Shown: positions 21,816 through 33,399 of the stretch, piece by piece
Position numbering within the stretch: the first letter of the stretch is position 1
How the letters are laid out: the number at the start of each line of letters is the position of its first letter
Assembly (NCBI GenBank): GCA_022496185.1
Contig: WTXG01000010.1
Coordinates: forward strand, 1 to 64,000
Origin: Multifurca ochricompacta
Lineage: Eukaryota; Basidiomycota; Agaricomycetes; Russulales; Russulaceae
DNA length: 64,000 nt
Direction of reading: 5' to 3'
Notes under the pieces: generated by a model
What the model was told of the DNA's origin: nothing
The model's input: only the letters and a program-made list of their open reading frames with translations
The model's database searches: none
Program-made: the position numbers and the translations under genes

Positions 21816-22514
21816 TCTATCCTAGTTAATCTGAAAGCACTAACTGAAACCTATGCAGGACTCGGCATCCACCTGGTTTGGGTCCCACAACTACGTGACT
21901 CCAAGGCGCAGAAGGAGGCACGCAAACTAGCCCTACATGAAATAGAATCCACCCCTCCTTCGAGGGTACACGAGGTCCTCACGGCGGCATACTGCCGCGA
22001 TGTGGCACGCAAACGAGCTTACAAAAACTGGGCCACAGACTGGCTAGCTGATAGAGGAAGACGTCCCCACGACCACTCTTTCATCCACACCCACACCATC
22101 ACAGATGCACCCAACGGAAAAAAACACCCCCTCTTCATTGCCGCAACTGTCACTGGAGGCAAAAACAACAGAAACCAACTCTATACACGACACACAACCT
22201 CCACAGCCCTAAGGTGGGCTGTCGGTCGTGCGTTCGTAAGCGACTACTACACAACACGATTTCGGCCGGAAACCGCCCGCGAAGAGCTCACATGCCCATG
22301 TGACGCCACATCACCGCATTCCATGGAGCACATCCTTTCCCACTGCCCATCCCACGCCGCTTTCCGCCAAGAACTCGACATTCACCCCCTCCGAGGCGAA
22401 CCTGTCTTCCATGCCTACTTCCACGGAAGAGCCCATATCTTTCTAACCTTTTTACAGCACACACCGGCTACTTTCAAGTCAGTAAATCAAAGAATTCCTG
22501 AAGACCACGGATGA
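21816..22514 (+). mobile_element. Non-LTR retrotransposon (LINE) 3' fragment: RNase H end and zinc-binding domain
   Basis: The frame reads GLGIHLVWVPQLRDSKAQKEARKLA at its start (shown here as GLGIHLVWVPQ, then KEARKLA), a degenerate form of the RNase H ending WVPGH..GN..AD..A. It continues to a C-C-H-C zinc-binding motif (LTCPCDATSPHSMEHILSHC) typical of the end of fungal LINE polyproteins. Only this end survives, with no reverse transcriptase domain. No poly-A tail or target-site duplication was recognised. The following bases to about 23100 hold no other gene. Confidence 0.7.
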
Positions 22515-23129
22515 CCGGTGGCACCAGAGGGACAACAAGTCCATAACCAATGTACCTTCATTCGACTCTAAACTATAATGGCTTATCCCACCTAACCTCA
22601 CTAATCATTAATTTTGACGGTCTCCTACATGTGTAGTGGCTTAACTTATTCAACTATCTTTATGGCTCACCCAATTGTATTTACTGAGGCACCTAAAGTA
22701 GATACGACCGCTCTTGCTTTAGGAAGCTGCACGCGGAATAAAAATTGGATCAAATATAAAAATAAAAAAATAACCGAACGCTACCATTCTTTGACAGTTG
22801 GCATGGAAATATGCTTTCAGGGAACTAATCACAAGGAGATCTCAGACAGTGGCTCTCTCCTCACCCATCCATCAATCACAATATCGTATGGATACTCACC
22901 ATAACGGAACTGCAAGGTGGCTTATCAATAGCCACACTGTAAATAAGTAGAAGATGAACCCCTCCATATTATGGATCTGCGGTAATTGTTCGCTTCTTCT
23001 CCCGAGTTTTCATCATACTCATTCACGCTCTGGTTTCATAGCAGGCTCGGTACGTAGTTCTCTCAGCGCCTGAGAACTTACATAGTCAATAAGCTCCACG
23101 ATCGTTGAAGACATTAAGAATATGCGAAA
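22515..23129. other. Spacer between LINE fragment and NACHT relic
   Basis: About 600 bases with no supported gene. It includes an A/T-rich stretch at 22735-22775 that could be element-derived or part of the disrupted NLR locus. Confidence 0.35.
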
Positions 23130-23640
23130 GGCCAGCTTACGTTGGTCTATTTCGATTACGAAGCGCAACGTCCGCGGCTCGCTTTCCTCTATTCTGGACC
23201 AACTCTACGATGACTCCTGAGGCATTTTTTCTGAGTTATCTGCCACGCACAGTGATGGCTCGGATCAACCAAATGAAGCCACACTCACACATCCACGAGA
23301 GATGATTGAATTATCAAGGCAAGTCCCGATTTACGTTGTCGTGCAGGCGATAGACGAACGTCCGAAGTCCTCACACCGCTGGAACTCCATCACCGCGGGA
23401 GAAGAATCTTATCAAATTTCCCGGTTCGAATCCGTGTATATGCGTCATGAGTCGCCCCGAGCCAGATATTCAGACAGTTCTAGATCCATTGACACCCTAA
23501 TGTGTGCCTCTTCACGGTGTACAAATCTAATCCGTGGTGAGTCGAGGCAAAGCGTGTTCCTGAATGAGGAGAGAGAGGCAGAGGTGACTGGAGAGAGTAT
23601 GAGCAGCCCCTGAAGTAACCTAAGACTTCTTCGAACCTGA
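23130..23640 (+). pseudogene. NACHT/STAND (NLR-like) pseudogene
   Basis: Pieces of a NACHT NTPase domain appear in order in shifting frames: QLTLVYFDYEA (family pattern LAYFYFDFRD), NVRGSLSSILDQLYDDS then an in-frame stop, EMIELSRQVPIYVVVQAIDE (Walker B, normally VVDALDECP, with its key Asp changed), and ICVMSRPEPDIQTVLDPLTP then a stop (normally CVTSRPE). Such proteins are fungal innate-immunity and heterokaryon-incompatibility type switches. Several stops and frame changes plus substitution of the Walker B Asp make it a true relic. The P-loop was not seen, and the C-terminal repeat domain is absent. Confidence 0.75.
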
Positions 23641-23689
23641 GGGTCGTTGTGCTTGAACTTGGAGAAAACGCTGCTCGTTGGTTCTTGCA

Positions 23690-24404
23690 CTCGACGTCGT
23701 CGAAAAGTTGTTTAGCATACAGAAAAAAGAGAGAGAAAACGGTTCGATTGTTGATTACTCTACTTTGCTGGTCATACTACAAGCATTGTATGTACCTTTA
23801 TTAGAGAGACCAGTTGAAGGAATGGTATGAAGGCAGTAGAAGATGTATTTGGATGAAAGAGGGCGAAGCCGAGCGAGACAAGACGAAAGGGGACGAACCC
23901 ACCCAGGCAATCTGAATAACAAGTTTAAGTTTAAGAAAGACACAATGTCAAGAGTTGTGAGGGAAGAAAGAGTAAAACGGGTCCAGCCAGAAGTGGTGAC
24001 GGCCGGAGATTTCACGTCCAACGCCCGAGCCATCCTAACAATGATCAAAAGGTTACACGCACTCCTCGGGTCGTTAACATATTAAACTATCATCATCATA
24101 TCATCAAACATCCACCACCGTTGCTAAGCTAAAACCCTCCGCGGTTGTTTGGTTTGTAGCCTAAGCGAATGATCGATCGATCACAAAAAAATCAAAATCA
24201 AATCATGATCAGGGCAAGCAAGACGAGAGACTATATCTCGTATGAACGCGGCGCGTAAATGTATATGACTGACTGCACGGTCACATGATCAAATCGCGAC
24301 ATGTCATTCGATATTACGTGACTCAGATACTCTCATATATAATGTTTGAGCTTGACGAGCTTGACATTCAAAAAAATATCTTTACTCTTCTAGTTATCGT
24401 TTTC
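23690..24404. other. GST upstream region
   Basis: About 700 bases without a recognised gene between the NLR relic and the GST start. Confidence 0.4.
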
Positions 24405-25336
24405 ATGGCCACAGCCGATCTCGTTTTCTATACTGCCAAAGTACGCGCTTTCCCATCTCCACTGATGCAGACAACTGATTTTGTGGATTTGTAAATTTTG
24501 CAGATCTGCCCGTACGCTCAACGGGTTCGTGCAACCAGCCTTTATTCAGTATGTTCGCTTTTCCTGATTCGCGCCACACAGGTAGAGCTCGCTTTCCAAG
24601 AGGGGGGGCAAATGTCACGAGATACCAAATTGATTTTCGGAACAAGCCCGGATGGTATGCGTCGAGAGTGAACCCGGCTAGCAAAGTCAGTCCGTGAATT
24701 GTATGCCCTTTATGCTCAAATAATATAATATGACCCGTGGCAGGTCCCAGCAGTCGCATACGGAAACACCGGATCAGACCCTGAGAATCCCTCCTCAGAA
24801 TCCGTCAAGATAGCCGAGTCGCTGGTTCTGCTAGAGTTTGTGGCCGACTTGTACCCTGATTCTGGTCTGCTCCCAAGGATCCGGTTGAACGTGCGCAGGT
24901 GCGCTTCTTCATCGACGCTGTTTCGACCAAGCTGTTCGCACCCTTCCGCGCTTTCTTCTTCCGGGGAGAGGAGCCGGATAACTTCATCGCTGCACTGGCG
25001 GAGACCCAAGAGCTGCTCTCACCTAGCGGGTTCGCCGTTGGGGATCAATTTACGATCGCGGACGCCGCACTGGCGCCATTTCTTGGTCGTTGGGAGTTGC
25101 AACTTCGTAATGACGTGGGCAAATTTCCGGAAGGGACCGGTCCGCGGGTACACAAAGAGATTTTCGAGAGCGAGCGCTTTGAGCGCTTGCAGAAGTATTT
25201 TGCAAAGATAACAAGCCGGCAGAGCTTTAAGAATAGCTTTGATCCGGTACGTGCAGCTAGTAGTAGAGTTTTCGATGGAATTTGTTCTGAATGATTGGGA
25301 TAACAGGAATATGTGCTGAATCTAACGTGTATTTAA
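24405..25336 (+). CDS. Glutathione S-transferase, Cys-active-site (omega-like)
   Basis: This is a predicted cytosolic glutathione transferase/thiol transferase. Start MATADLVFYTAK (24405-24440) is followed by a 21-base exon ICPYAQR (24504-24524) and VELAFQEGG from 24582. CPYA carries the catalytic Cys of omega-type enzymes. NKPGWYASRVNPASK and VPAVAYGN (cis-Pro, glutathione-binding) complete the thioredoxin-like domain. The helical C-terminal domain includes FAVGDQFTIADAALAPFLGR. The last intron probably runs from the GT after FDP at about 25246 to the CAG before GAATATGTG, giving the end DPEYVLNLTCI at 25336. The frame is broken twice: in a G7 run at 24602-24608 and in CCAAGG at about 24875. 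Each fits one lost homopolymer base, so the gene is probably functional. Confidence 0.82.
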
Positions 25337-25630
25337 GCTGACAAGCTAAGTGAACGAGGGGGGGGGAAAGTGGGAGCAGGAGTGGAAGGAAATTAGTGGA
25401 AATTAGTTGTCTGCACTATTTGTACTGTTGTTCGTCACTCGAGTGACTGTCACTTTATCCTCCCTCTGTCAATCTCAATTTCAATTCATCATCAACTCAA
25501 CCATTGACATTAATAACATTAACATAAATTCTAACCCACGCGTAGAATAAACACACTCCACGGGGTTTTTATTCCCAAACTCGTAACGTGTACGTTGAAC
25601 CGAACTTCATGTCAAAATCATATCATTTGA

Positions 25631-28600
25631 ATGGCTCAGCCCCCTTATAGTAACATACCCATGAACCCCTCCATCGATCGCTCTCTTCAAAATGCTACTC
25701 AACCAACCCTGTTGACGATGGTAGAGACAGAACCCACACAACCCGTTCCTCCTTCCCCTCGCCCCCCCGTTGACCCTTCGGCCGTCGCACCCCTACTCAC
25801 CCCTGCCATATCCGCTCCGCAGTCTCCGTCTATAGAGAAACAGAACAACGCGGAGGTGGCACCCCAACCCGTGTCGGAGAGTCAGAACGGCACCACAGAT
25901 CGTCAGCTCAATGTCACGGACGCCTTGAGCTATCTTGATGCCGTGAAAATCCAGTTTCATGACAGACCGGACGTATATAACGTCTTTTTGGACATCATGA
26001 AAGACTTTAAAAGTCAGGTGTAAGTCTTCGCTTCACTGTTCACTATTTCCCGCTTCCTCTATTTTTGTTGGGGGCCACTGGCGCGTGCACGCTGCTCTCG
26101 TTGCGAGGCCAAATAATTGGACTCGGACCCGGACTGCTGTCTTCCATCACTTTTTTAATTTCTTATCCTGTTCCTCACGGTGCGCACTTTCTACAGGATT
26201 GATACTCCTGGAGTGATTCAGCGTGTCGCAAGCCTATTCCACGGTCACCCTTCTCTCATTCAGGGATTCAACACCTTTCTTCCCGTCGGATACCGCATCG
26301 AAGTCGGCTCTGATGCACAGTCATCCGAAGTTATTACCGTCACGACCCCTTCTGGGACCATGTTACAATCAACTACCACCCCCGGCATCACTCCCAGCAT
26401 CCCCCCACCGCCACCAGCACCAGCTCCGTCAGCGCCACCACCAGAGTCAGGTCAGCTGTCGTCGGACCGGCCTCCCGCCACTGCCCCGACACCTTCATCC
26501 GCTTTAGGGTTGTCCAACACCCCAAAGTTATCTGGGGGCTCCATTGACACCCCCACACTCGACAACCACGAACGCCAAGAACTGGGTCCTGCGATGGATT
26601 ATGTCCAGCGCATCAAGACACGTTTCAGTAACGATCCAGACACGTATAAGCAGTTCTTGGAGATCCTTTCCAGCCACAAGTCTAGCGAAAATAGCGTTCG
26701 TCTTTTGTCATTATTTCTATACATATAATTCTAGGGCACATCTGCTGACACCGGGTGCGGCAGGCTGAAGTTTTTCAAAAGGTTGAAGAACTTTTCAAGG
26801 ACGCCCCGGACTTGTCCTCCGCGTTTCGCGAATTTTTACCCGGCGCGAGTGGTGCCCAGGATAACGATGGTCTTGGCGTGCTCAAGGGGCCCAGCACCCG
26901 AACCAGTACGCCCACCGGAGAGCATGCACGTGCGCAAAAACGGAAACAGCCAGCGGAACAGACAGCAGCTCCCGTGTCTGCCCCCGCCAAGAGAAGACGA
27001 AAGGTCGCAGAAAGAGATAAGGACAAAGAAAGGGATGCGGGGCGTGCGACTAGCAGCCGGGTAAGCAAAGCTGTATGATCCCCCCCTCTCTTCCCCTTCC
27101 TTGGCTCACGGACTTGCTTTACACTTTGTGAAGGCCAAGCAACATCCAACAAGTCGTGATCCGCCCGCGTTTTCCCATTACAACACTATCCCCGCTCCTC
27201 CGTCACCACGCCGTTCTAGTCATACATACTCACACCTTGCGCCTCCCCAACCGCGCCACAAAACTATGCGCAGCCGGGTCAAGCCATGGCGCCTCCACTT
27301 CAGCCGATGGCGCCCGTGACCAACTTTGATGAGACACAGTTCTTCGCCCGCGTAAAAGCTGCACTTGATTCGCGCGAGACATATCATGAGTTTCTCAAGC
27401 TCGTAAACTTGTTCACGCAGGACTTCATCGACCGTGCGCGCCTCGTGCGCGAATGCCGCTCTTTCCTTGGTGAGGGAGAGTTGATGGTACAGTTCAAAGA
27501 GATCCTGGGATGGGATGAAGCTATGGAGCGCGCGGCCCTGACCAAGGAACGAGAAGAACTGTACCAGCCCCCAGGACGGCCATTAACGATCCTGGATCGC
27601 CCCAGCCGCGAGGAGTTAAATATCCGGTATGGCAGTTATCGGCGTTTACCCGCAGACGTACGTGCCTTTGTCACCTTTTCTCTCTTCACAGTCCGTAGGA
27701 TCAAATCGATGTTGCGTAGGAGATCAACGTGGAATGCAGCGGTCGCGACGAGATGTGCAAATCTGTGTTGAATGACGAGTGGGTCTCCCATCCGAGCTTC
27801 TCGAGCGAAGACTCAGTCTTCATGGCGCACAAGAAAAATATATACGAAGAAGCGCTGCACCGAACCGAGGAAGAGCGTCACGAGTATGATTTTCACATCG
27901 ACGCGCTTGTGCGCACGATCGGTGTGCTTGAACCCCTTAATCATAAAACCATGGCGATGAACCCCGACGAACGCTCCCTCTTTCGTCTGAAGCCTAATTT
28001 CGGTGGTGCGGGAAAGGCGGTGCACCAGCGCATCATCAAGAAGATATACGGGCGGGAACCGGGACTCGAGGTCCTCCAAGCGATGCAGGATACGCCCGCT
28101 CTGGCGCTGCCCGTCGTGCTCGCAAGGCTGAAACAAAAGGAGATCGAGTGGAAGCGGGCTCAGCGCGAGTGGAACAAGATTTGGCGGGCTGTGGATGCGT
28201 CCAACTACGCGCGCTCTCTGGACCATCAGGGGATCTCGTTCAAAATGGCCGATAAGAAGGCGCTCACGTCCAAGGCATTCGTCGCGCAGATTGAGGCGAT
28301 CATGGAGACTCAGATGGCTCGTCGCGCAGCCCTCGTCGATCCGCTCTTCGCGCGCGCGCGTCCACAGCATCAGCTAGCTTTTGAGGTGGAAGACCCGGAC
28401 GTGCTACGGGATGCGGTCAAGTTGGTGTTTTCGTACATATCCAGCTCAGTGGTACGCAGCTCCGTCTGGATGCGGCGCGGAAGAGCTGGATCGAGGTTAG
28501 GCTCTATGGTATCGTCCGTGCCTTTTTTCAACTTAGCGATTGGGACGAACGGCCTTCGGCTTCGGCTTCGGCTTCAGTCTCAGCCTACGCGTCAGCGTCA

Positions 28601-30676
28601 GCGTCGGCTTTGTCGTCGGCATCGGTTTTGGCATCGGGGAGACCCGCGCGACTTGGAAGCAGCACGTCGTCGTCATGGGCAGCAGCGGCAGCGGTCCGAA
28701 TTCGCATCCGGCCGGTATGGTGGTAGCACCCGCGCTTGCGACAACACCAGCAGATTCGGCAGTCGGCGCGACAAATGGTGCTGAAGATGCGGATGCTACG
28801 GCGGGGGTGTTGGTACGAGCACGGGTACGGGCTTGATCTCGCCACGTTTAGTATCGGGGCTTAGCGCGCGGAACAATGGTGGTGGCGGTGGTGGTGGTGG
28901 TGGTGGTGGTAATGGCAGTGGTGGGAGCTTGTTGCCAGCCAATTTCACAGGAGGTGATTTGCGTAAGAGTTTGCTCAAGAGCGAACAGGCTAAATCGACG
29001 CGCGGTCAGGCGCAGGCGCAGGCGAATCCTCCCTTGGTGCCGTCGCCTTCGCCCAAGAGTTCCACAAGGGCTTCGCCGGCTCCGGCTTCGGCTCCTGTGG
29101 CGGATAATGAAGATTCGGCGCGGAACGATGCGCCGTCGCTCCCAATTGTTGACTCGAGTTCGAATTCGAGTTTCACTGGTGCTGAGAAGCGTAGGTCGAA
29201 GCGGAGATCATTTTTTACGAATACTTGGTTTTATACACTTCTTCGGATGGTCGAGGTGCGTCTGGTTTCTTTCTCTCTCTCTCTCTCTCTCTCCTTTGTG
29301 GGTACATGAAGGGGAAAACAAAAAATAATTTGGGCTGACGATGTTTGCATTTGAGGTTCTATATTGCCGCTTGCACTTGATGAAAAATATCGCTCTGGAA
29401 CGCATGAACGATTCGAGCTTCGAGTCAATGTCGAGCGCTGCCACCCCTATGGATCTCGAGCTTATGCAGGCGTCGTCAGGTCTTCAAGATGGTCATGGTC
29501 AAGGTCAAGGTCAGCGACAAGGACAAGTGCGGATCACCGCGTCGCAATATTACGAACTCATGTTGGAGACCTGTGAAAGGTTATTCGATAATCAGATCGA
29601 GCAGCTTACGTTCGAAGACCAGATGCGCGAGATGTTTGGCTTAGAAGTACGTTTCCATTGGTTTTTTTTTTCTTCCTCGCCTGTATGTGGGTGGGGTCTT
29701 TTGATCGGGCCGCGCTGATCTGGGTGAGTTGTAGGACGCTTACAAGATATTCACCATTGATAAACTCTTGGCCGTCTTGGTCAAACACGTACGTACCCCC
29801 TTGTCAAGGCACGCCCGTCCACGGTCTCGCCTGCTCACTTGCTTGACTGTATGTGTGCGCCCTCCCAACACACACATAGGTCCAGAGTTGGGAGCAAGAT
29901 CCCAAACTGGAAAAAATGGCGAAGCTGCTTTGGGACGAACGACGTCTCGAAAATCCAACTGTCGAGGACCATCGAAAGTTCCGTAGACAAGCGGAGGAGA
30001 TTTTAGGACCCGAGGACAACTTATTCCGCATCGATTGGGTAAGAATTAAGTTCAGCTGACTTTTTTATATTCCATTGTCGTTTACTTGAACCACCGCCTC
30101 ATATGACCCTCGCATCTCGGTCGTCATCTTCAGCTCCCAGAATCCAAGATGATCACATTCCAGTTGCTCAGCAAGGACGGTTCAAGCCTTGACGACGCCG
30201 AAGTGCTTTCAGGTCGTTGGCAAGGTTACGTCGAAGGGTTCGTGTCAGAAGTGGAAACTCCAGGCGTGTCAGTGCTCAAAGTTCGCCGACCATTCCTTCG
30301 AAGGTCAATCAATCATACTTCTTTTTTTTTTTTTCTCTAACGTGACAATGACAACGACAACAACAATAGATCCCTTCCTGCGACCATGAGTACAGCAGTA
30401 TCAGCAGTATCAGCAGGAGAGCAAAGCTTTTGCGCCCGCGGAGGCTTAGAGATTAAAGTGTGCGTGCGGACCTATCGTCTCTTCTACGTTTCGCGCACCG
30501 AGGACGTCTTGTGGCGCATACCTTCCAACGCCGAGCGCGAACGCGCGAACGCGAGATTTGCCGTGAGGAACGCGGCTCGTGTACGATGGCTTGAGAAGTT
30601 TACGTTTGCTACCGCTACTGGTAGCAGAGGTGGAGGCAACGGACTTGACTCTGCTACGGCGACGACCTTTGAATAA
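25631..30676 (+). CDS. SIN3: SIN3 transcriptional corepressor
   Basis: This is the scaffold of the Rpd3/HDAC corepressor complex in the nucleus. Exons by frame and splice signal: 25631-26019, 26197-26695, 26764-27060, 27220-27657, 27720-29255, 29356-29646, 29735-29788, 29880-30038, 30134-30303, 30370-30676. Domains in order: PAH1 ([19 protein letters not shown]...), PAH2 ([20 protein letters not shown] then [10 protein letters not shown]), PAH3 ([20 protein letters not shown]), HDAC-interaction domain ([40 protein letters not shown]), then the C-terminal Sin3 domain (SYYELML-type [30 protein letters not shown]). Ala/Ser- and Gly-rich linkers lie at about 28560-28930. One base appears lost at 28438-28443 (before [19 protein letters not shown]) and one in the G run at about 28803. 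Both are likely errors, because SIN3 is strongly conserved. Confidence 0.92.
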
Positions 30677-31220
30677 TTTTTTTTTTTCTTTTATTTACAG
30701 TAGTTTTCTTTTTTTTTTCTTTTCTTCCTTCTCCTTTTTTGTTTTGTTTTTGTTTTTGTTATTATAGAATAGGTCTATGTGCTAATCTTTTTCCTATTGT
30801 TTCGTATTTGCGATTCTGGGTAAATGAATTAATTGAGTGGGGAAAAAAAAAAAAAAAGGTAATGCAATACGAATGAGGAGATGAGGTAAGGTGGTCCAGT
30901 ACGTTGTAGACCGATTCCAAAGAGAGGGGAAAAACAAAATTGTGTTGTATTACATTCATATTCATTTACGAAATGAGCAAACGTAGGGAGAGAGGGAGAA
31001 AGAGCAAAGAATGAGGGGAGGGGAGGGTGCCATTATCATCAAAAGAAAAAAAATCATTCAAACTAAAGCTGAAGCAGCAGATTAAATAAGACGACATATT
31101 CTTTGACAACACGAGAGGAGAAAAAAACGATGCATGCACACACACGCACACGCACACACATACTCAGAGAGAGAGAGAGACAGATACAATCGGTAGCTGG
31201 CTGTGTGCCAACCCAACCCA
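30677..31220. terminator. Convergent 3' region between SIN3 and the bZIP gene
   Basis: SIN3 (plus) and the bZIP gene (minus) face each other here. The gap is rich in T and A runs, CA/CT dinucleotide repeats (31136-31180) and AATAA-like signals. Both transcripts probably end here. No gene seen. Confidence 0.5.
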
Positions 31221-33219
31221 TTACTTCTTGCTCAAAGTCAGCGCTCGCATGCTCTCCTCGAGCACACCCAACCCCGTCTCCCGCACACAAGCGCCCAACT
31301 TCACGCATGCCGGCTGCTGACCAGCTTGGGTCTGTGTCGACGACGACGAAGGGGGAGGTTCGACATCGACGACGCGCACGACGGCCGTGCCTTCCAACAC
31401 ACGTCGGACTTTGTCCGCATCCCAAGCAGGCACGCGCGCACTCGAGGTCGGGTAGGTAGAAGAGGAAGAGGAAGAGGGGACATAGAGGAGGAGCCTGAAA
31501 ATGCCTGCCAGAATGCGCTGCCGAGACGCTGCATGAGCGTTTGCGAGGCCATCGTCGCGAGCGCGGCGTGCTGCGGCGATGGTGCCGATGTTGTTGATGT
31601 AGAGCCAAGTTGTGGAGAAGAAGGTGGTGTGGGATATGCTGATGCCGCTGATGTTGAGGTGGATGTTGCCGAGTAGGAAAGGCCGTGGTGTTTGCCACTG
31701 AGTGGGGAGAGGGAATGTGCTGCTGCGGGATTGCGCATGGATGACGTGGAAGAGAAGTAGTGCGGGCGGAGACCAGCAGCAAGGCCTGTGAGCGGTGGGG
31801 GAGAGGGTGACGCCGACTGCTGCTGCTGCTGCTGTTGTTGTTGTTGTTGGGAGGTAATAGCGTGTTGGTGTTGCTGCTGTGCCATGCGGGTCCACAGTTG
31901 CATTCGGTACCTGAGCAGCATAATGATCAGGATCAAGCTCTACACAAAAAGGAAAAAAAGTACACGTACGCATCGAGCATCTTCATTGTGAACGGATTCG
32001 CGTCCGTAAACGTGTCAAATGGCGCAGGCTTGCCGGGGGCCCAAGCGTCGCGAGACCCACGGTGTTAATAGGGGTGTTGGTGTTGAGAGACGGGTTGATG
32101 TTTTCTTGCAGAGTTGGCTTGATTGCCGCACCCACAAGCAGGTCGGGGATCGTGACAGTATGCACGGGTGTGATGCCACCAAACGTGGTGCTGCTGCCAC
32201 CCCAGAACGCCTTGGCCGCGAGGCGCGGGGACGCCGTAGCGGCGAGGTCTTTGTGTGTGTTTGGCGTGACCAACGGAGACGGTGTGGAGATGGGCAATGG
32301 GCCAGGCGGGGGGAGAACAGGCGAACCAGTGCGTCCAGAGGCAGAAAGGAGGGATTTCTTGAGAGCTTTGATCTCTTGTTGCAGAGCAGCATTTTCTGAC
32401 TTTGTCGAGCCAAGCTCAGCATGGATAGCGTCGATGAGCCTATCACGTTCGGCGACATCGCTCTCCAAAGTGGTTATATATTCTGTATACAAAGAAAAAA
32501 AATACGTGAATTGTCGAGAAAAGGCGATGACGAGGTGCACTCACCCCTGCGACGGTTGCGGAAGTTGCGGGCGCTAATTTTGTTACGCAGCTGGCGTTTT
32601 TCCTTGCTGGACATTCTTTGATACTCCTCTGCAGTGGGGCGCCAATCATCCATTGTATTGTCGAAGGGGTCCAACTTTACGACGGAGCTAATATGAACCT
32701 TTTTCTGGACACCACCAGAGTGGACAACGGGTTTGCGATCCTTGCTTTTGTTTCCTGGTTTGACTGGGGGGGGAGTGACAGGCCCGTCGTCATCGTCATC
32801 ATCCTCTTCACGACGATGCTCTTCCTTAGTAGCATCGTCATCACCAAATTCACTAGGAGACTTTGAAGTAGTAGGGGTGGCCATTAGCTGTGGATCGATG
32901 GCAAATGATGGAGATAGGTCGCCAGAGATACTAGTGGAACCCGAGTCGGGACTGTCGTTGGAGAATGTGAGGAAATCCCATGGGGAGCTGGTGACAGACT
33001 GAGAGACGGTGGATTTGGTGATAAGTAAATCGTCATGAATATTGGAAAATTGAACCAAAGGTTGTTGAGGTCGGAGTACGAGTCGATTATTGTGGGAACG
33101 AGGGGGGATTGTTGCCTGGAACTCGAAGAGGCATTAAAATTGTCGAGTTCAGTAAAAGCGGATAAATCATTTGAATCGAAAACGAAAGGTGAGGGTTCAA
33201 GTGGATTTTCCTCGAACAT
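31221..33219 (-). CDS. bZIP transcription factor
   Basis: This is a nuclear DNA-binding protein. The N-terminus MFEENPLEPSPFVFDSND is acidic and Ser-rich. The basic region is SSKEKRQLRNKISARNFRNR, with the F-R pair seen in Pap1/Yap-type factors. It is followed across an intron (donor just after the basic region) by the zipper EYITTLESDVAERDRLIDAI then LGSTKSENAALQQEI, with heptad leucines. The C-terminal half has NPFTMKMLDAYRMQLWTRM, an 11-residue Gln run and Ser/Pro-rich sequence. It ends PAWDADKVRRVLEGTAVVRV then RALTLSKK, a conserved basidiomycete ending. Frame changes at about 33060-33090, 32045 and 31495 fit single lost bases. The target genes are not known. Confidence 0.82.
31812..31853 (-). 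repeat. Polyglutamine-coding triplet repeat
   Basis: CTG/GTT-type triplets on the plus strand encode a run of Gln in the bZIP protein. It is probably length-variable. Confidence 0.75.
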
Positions 33220-33399
33220 AGCTCAAAAGTGGGTCGGTCAATGCGGGGAAAAGGCAGGGCAGGGCCAGGTGAGGCGAGACGAGACAAAGTTGACTCGACG
33301 AAGACGAAGGTCTCGAGCTTGCGTAAGCGTTAGTGTAGGTGTGAGTAAGTGTAAGTGTAAGCACTAGCACTCACACTCACTAATTCTTATTATCATATC
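33220..33399. promoter_or_regulatory. Bidirectional promoter, bZIP gene / RRP43
   Basis: Only 180 bases separate two divergent start codons. It contains GTAAGTGTAAGTGTAAG and CACTCACACTCAC short repeats (about 33340-33380), like those upstream of CNA-a. Confidence 0.5.

Noticed and set aside
23420..23436. GGTTCGAATCC, identical to a tRNA T-arm consensus
   Set aside because: No acceptor, D or anticodon stems can be paired upstream. The bases are part of the NACHT relic (before ICVMSRPEPD).
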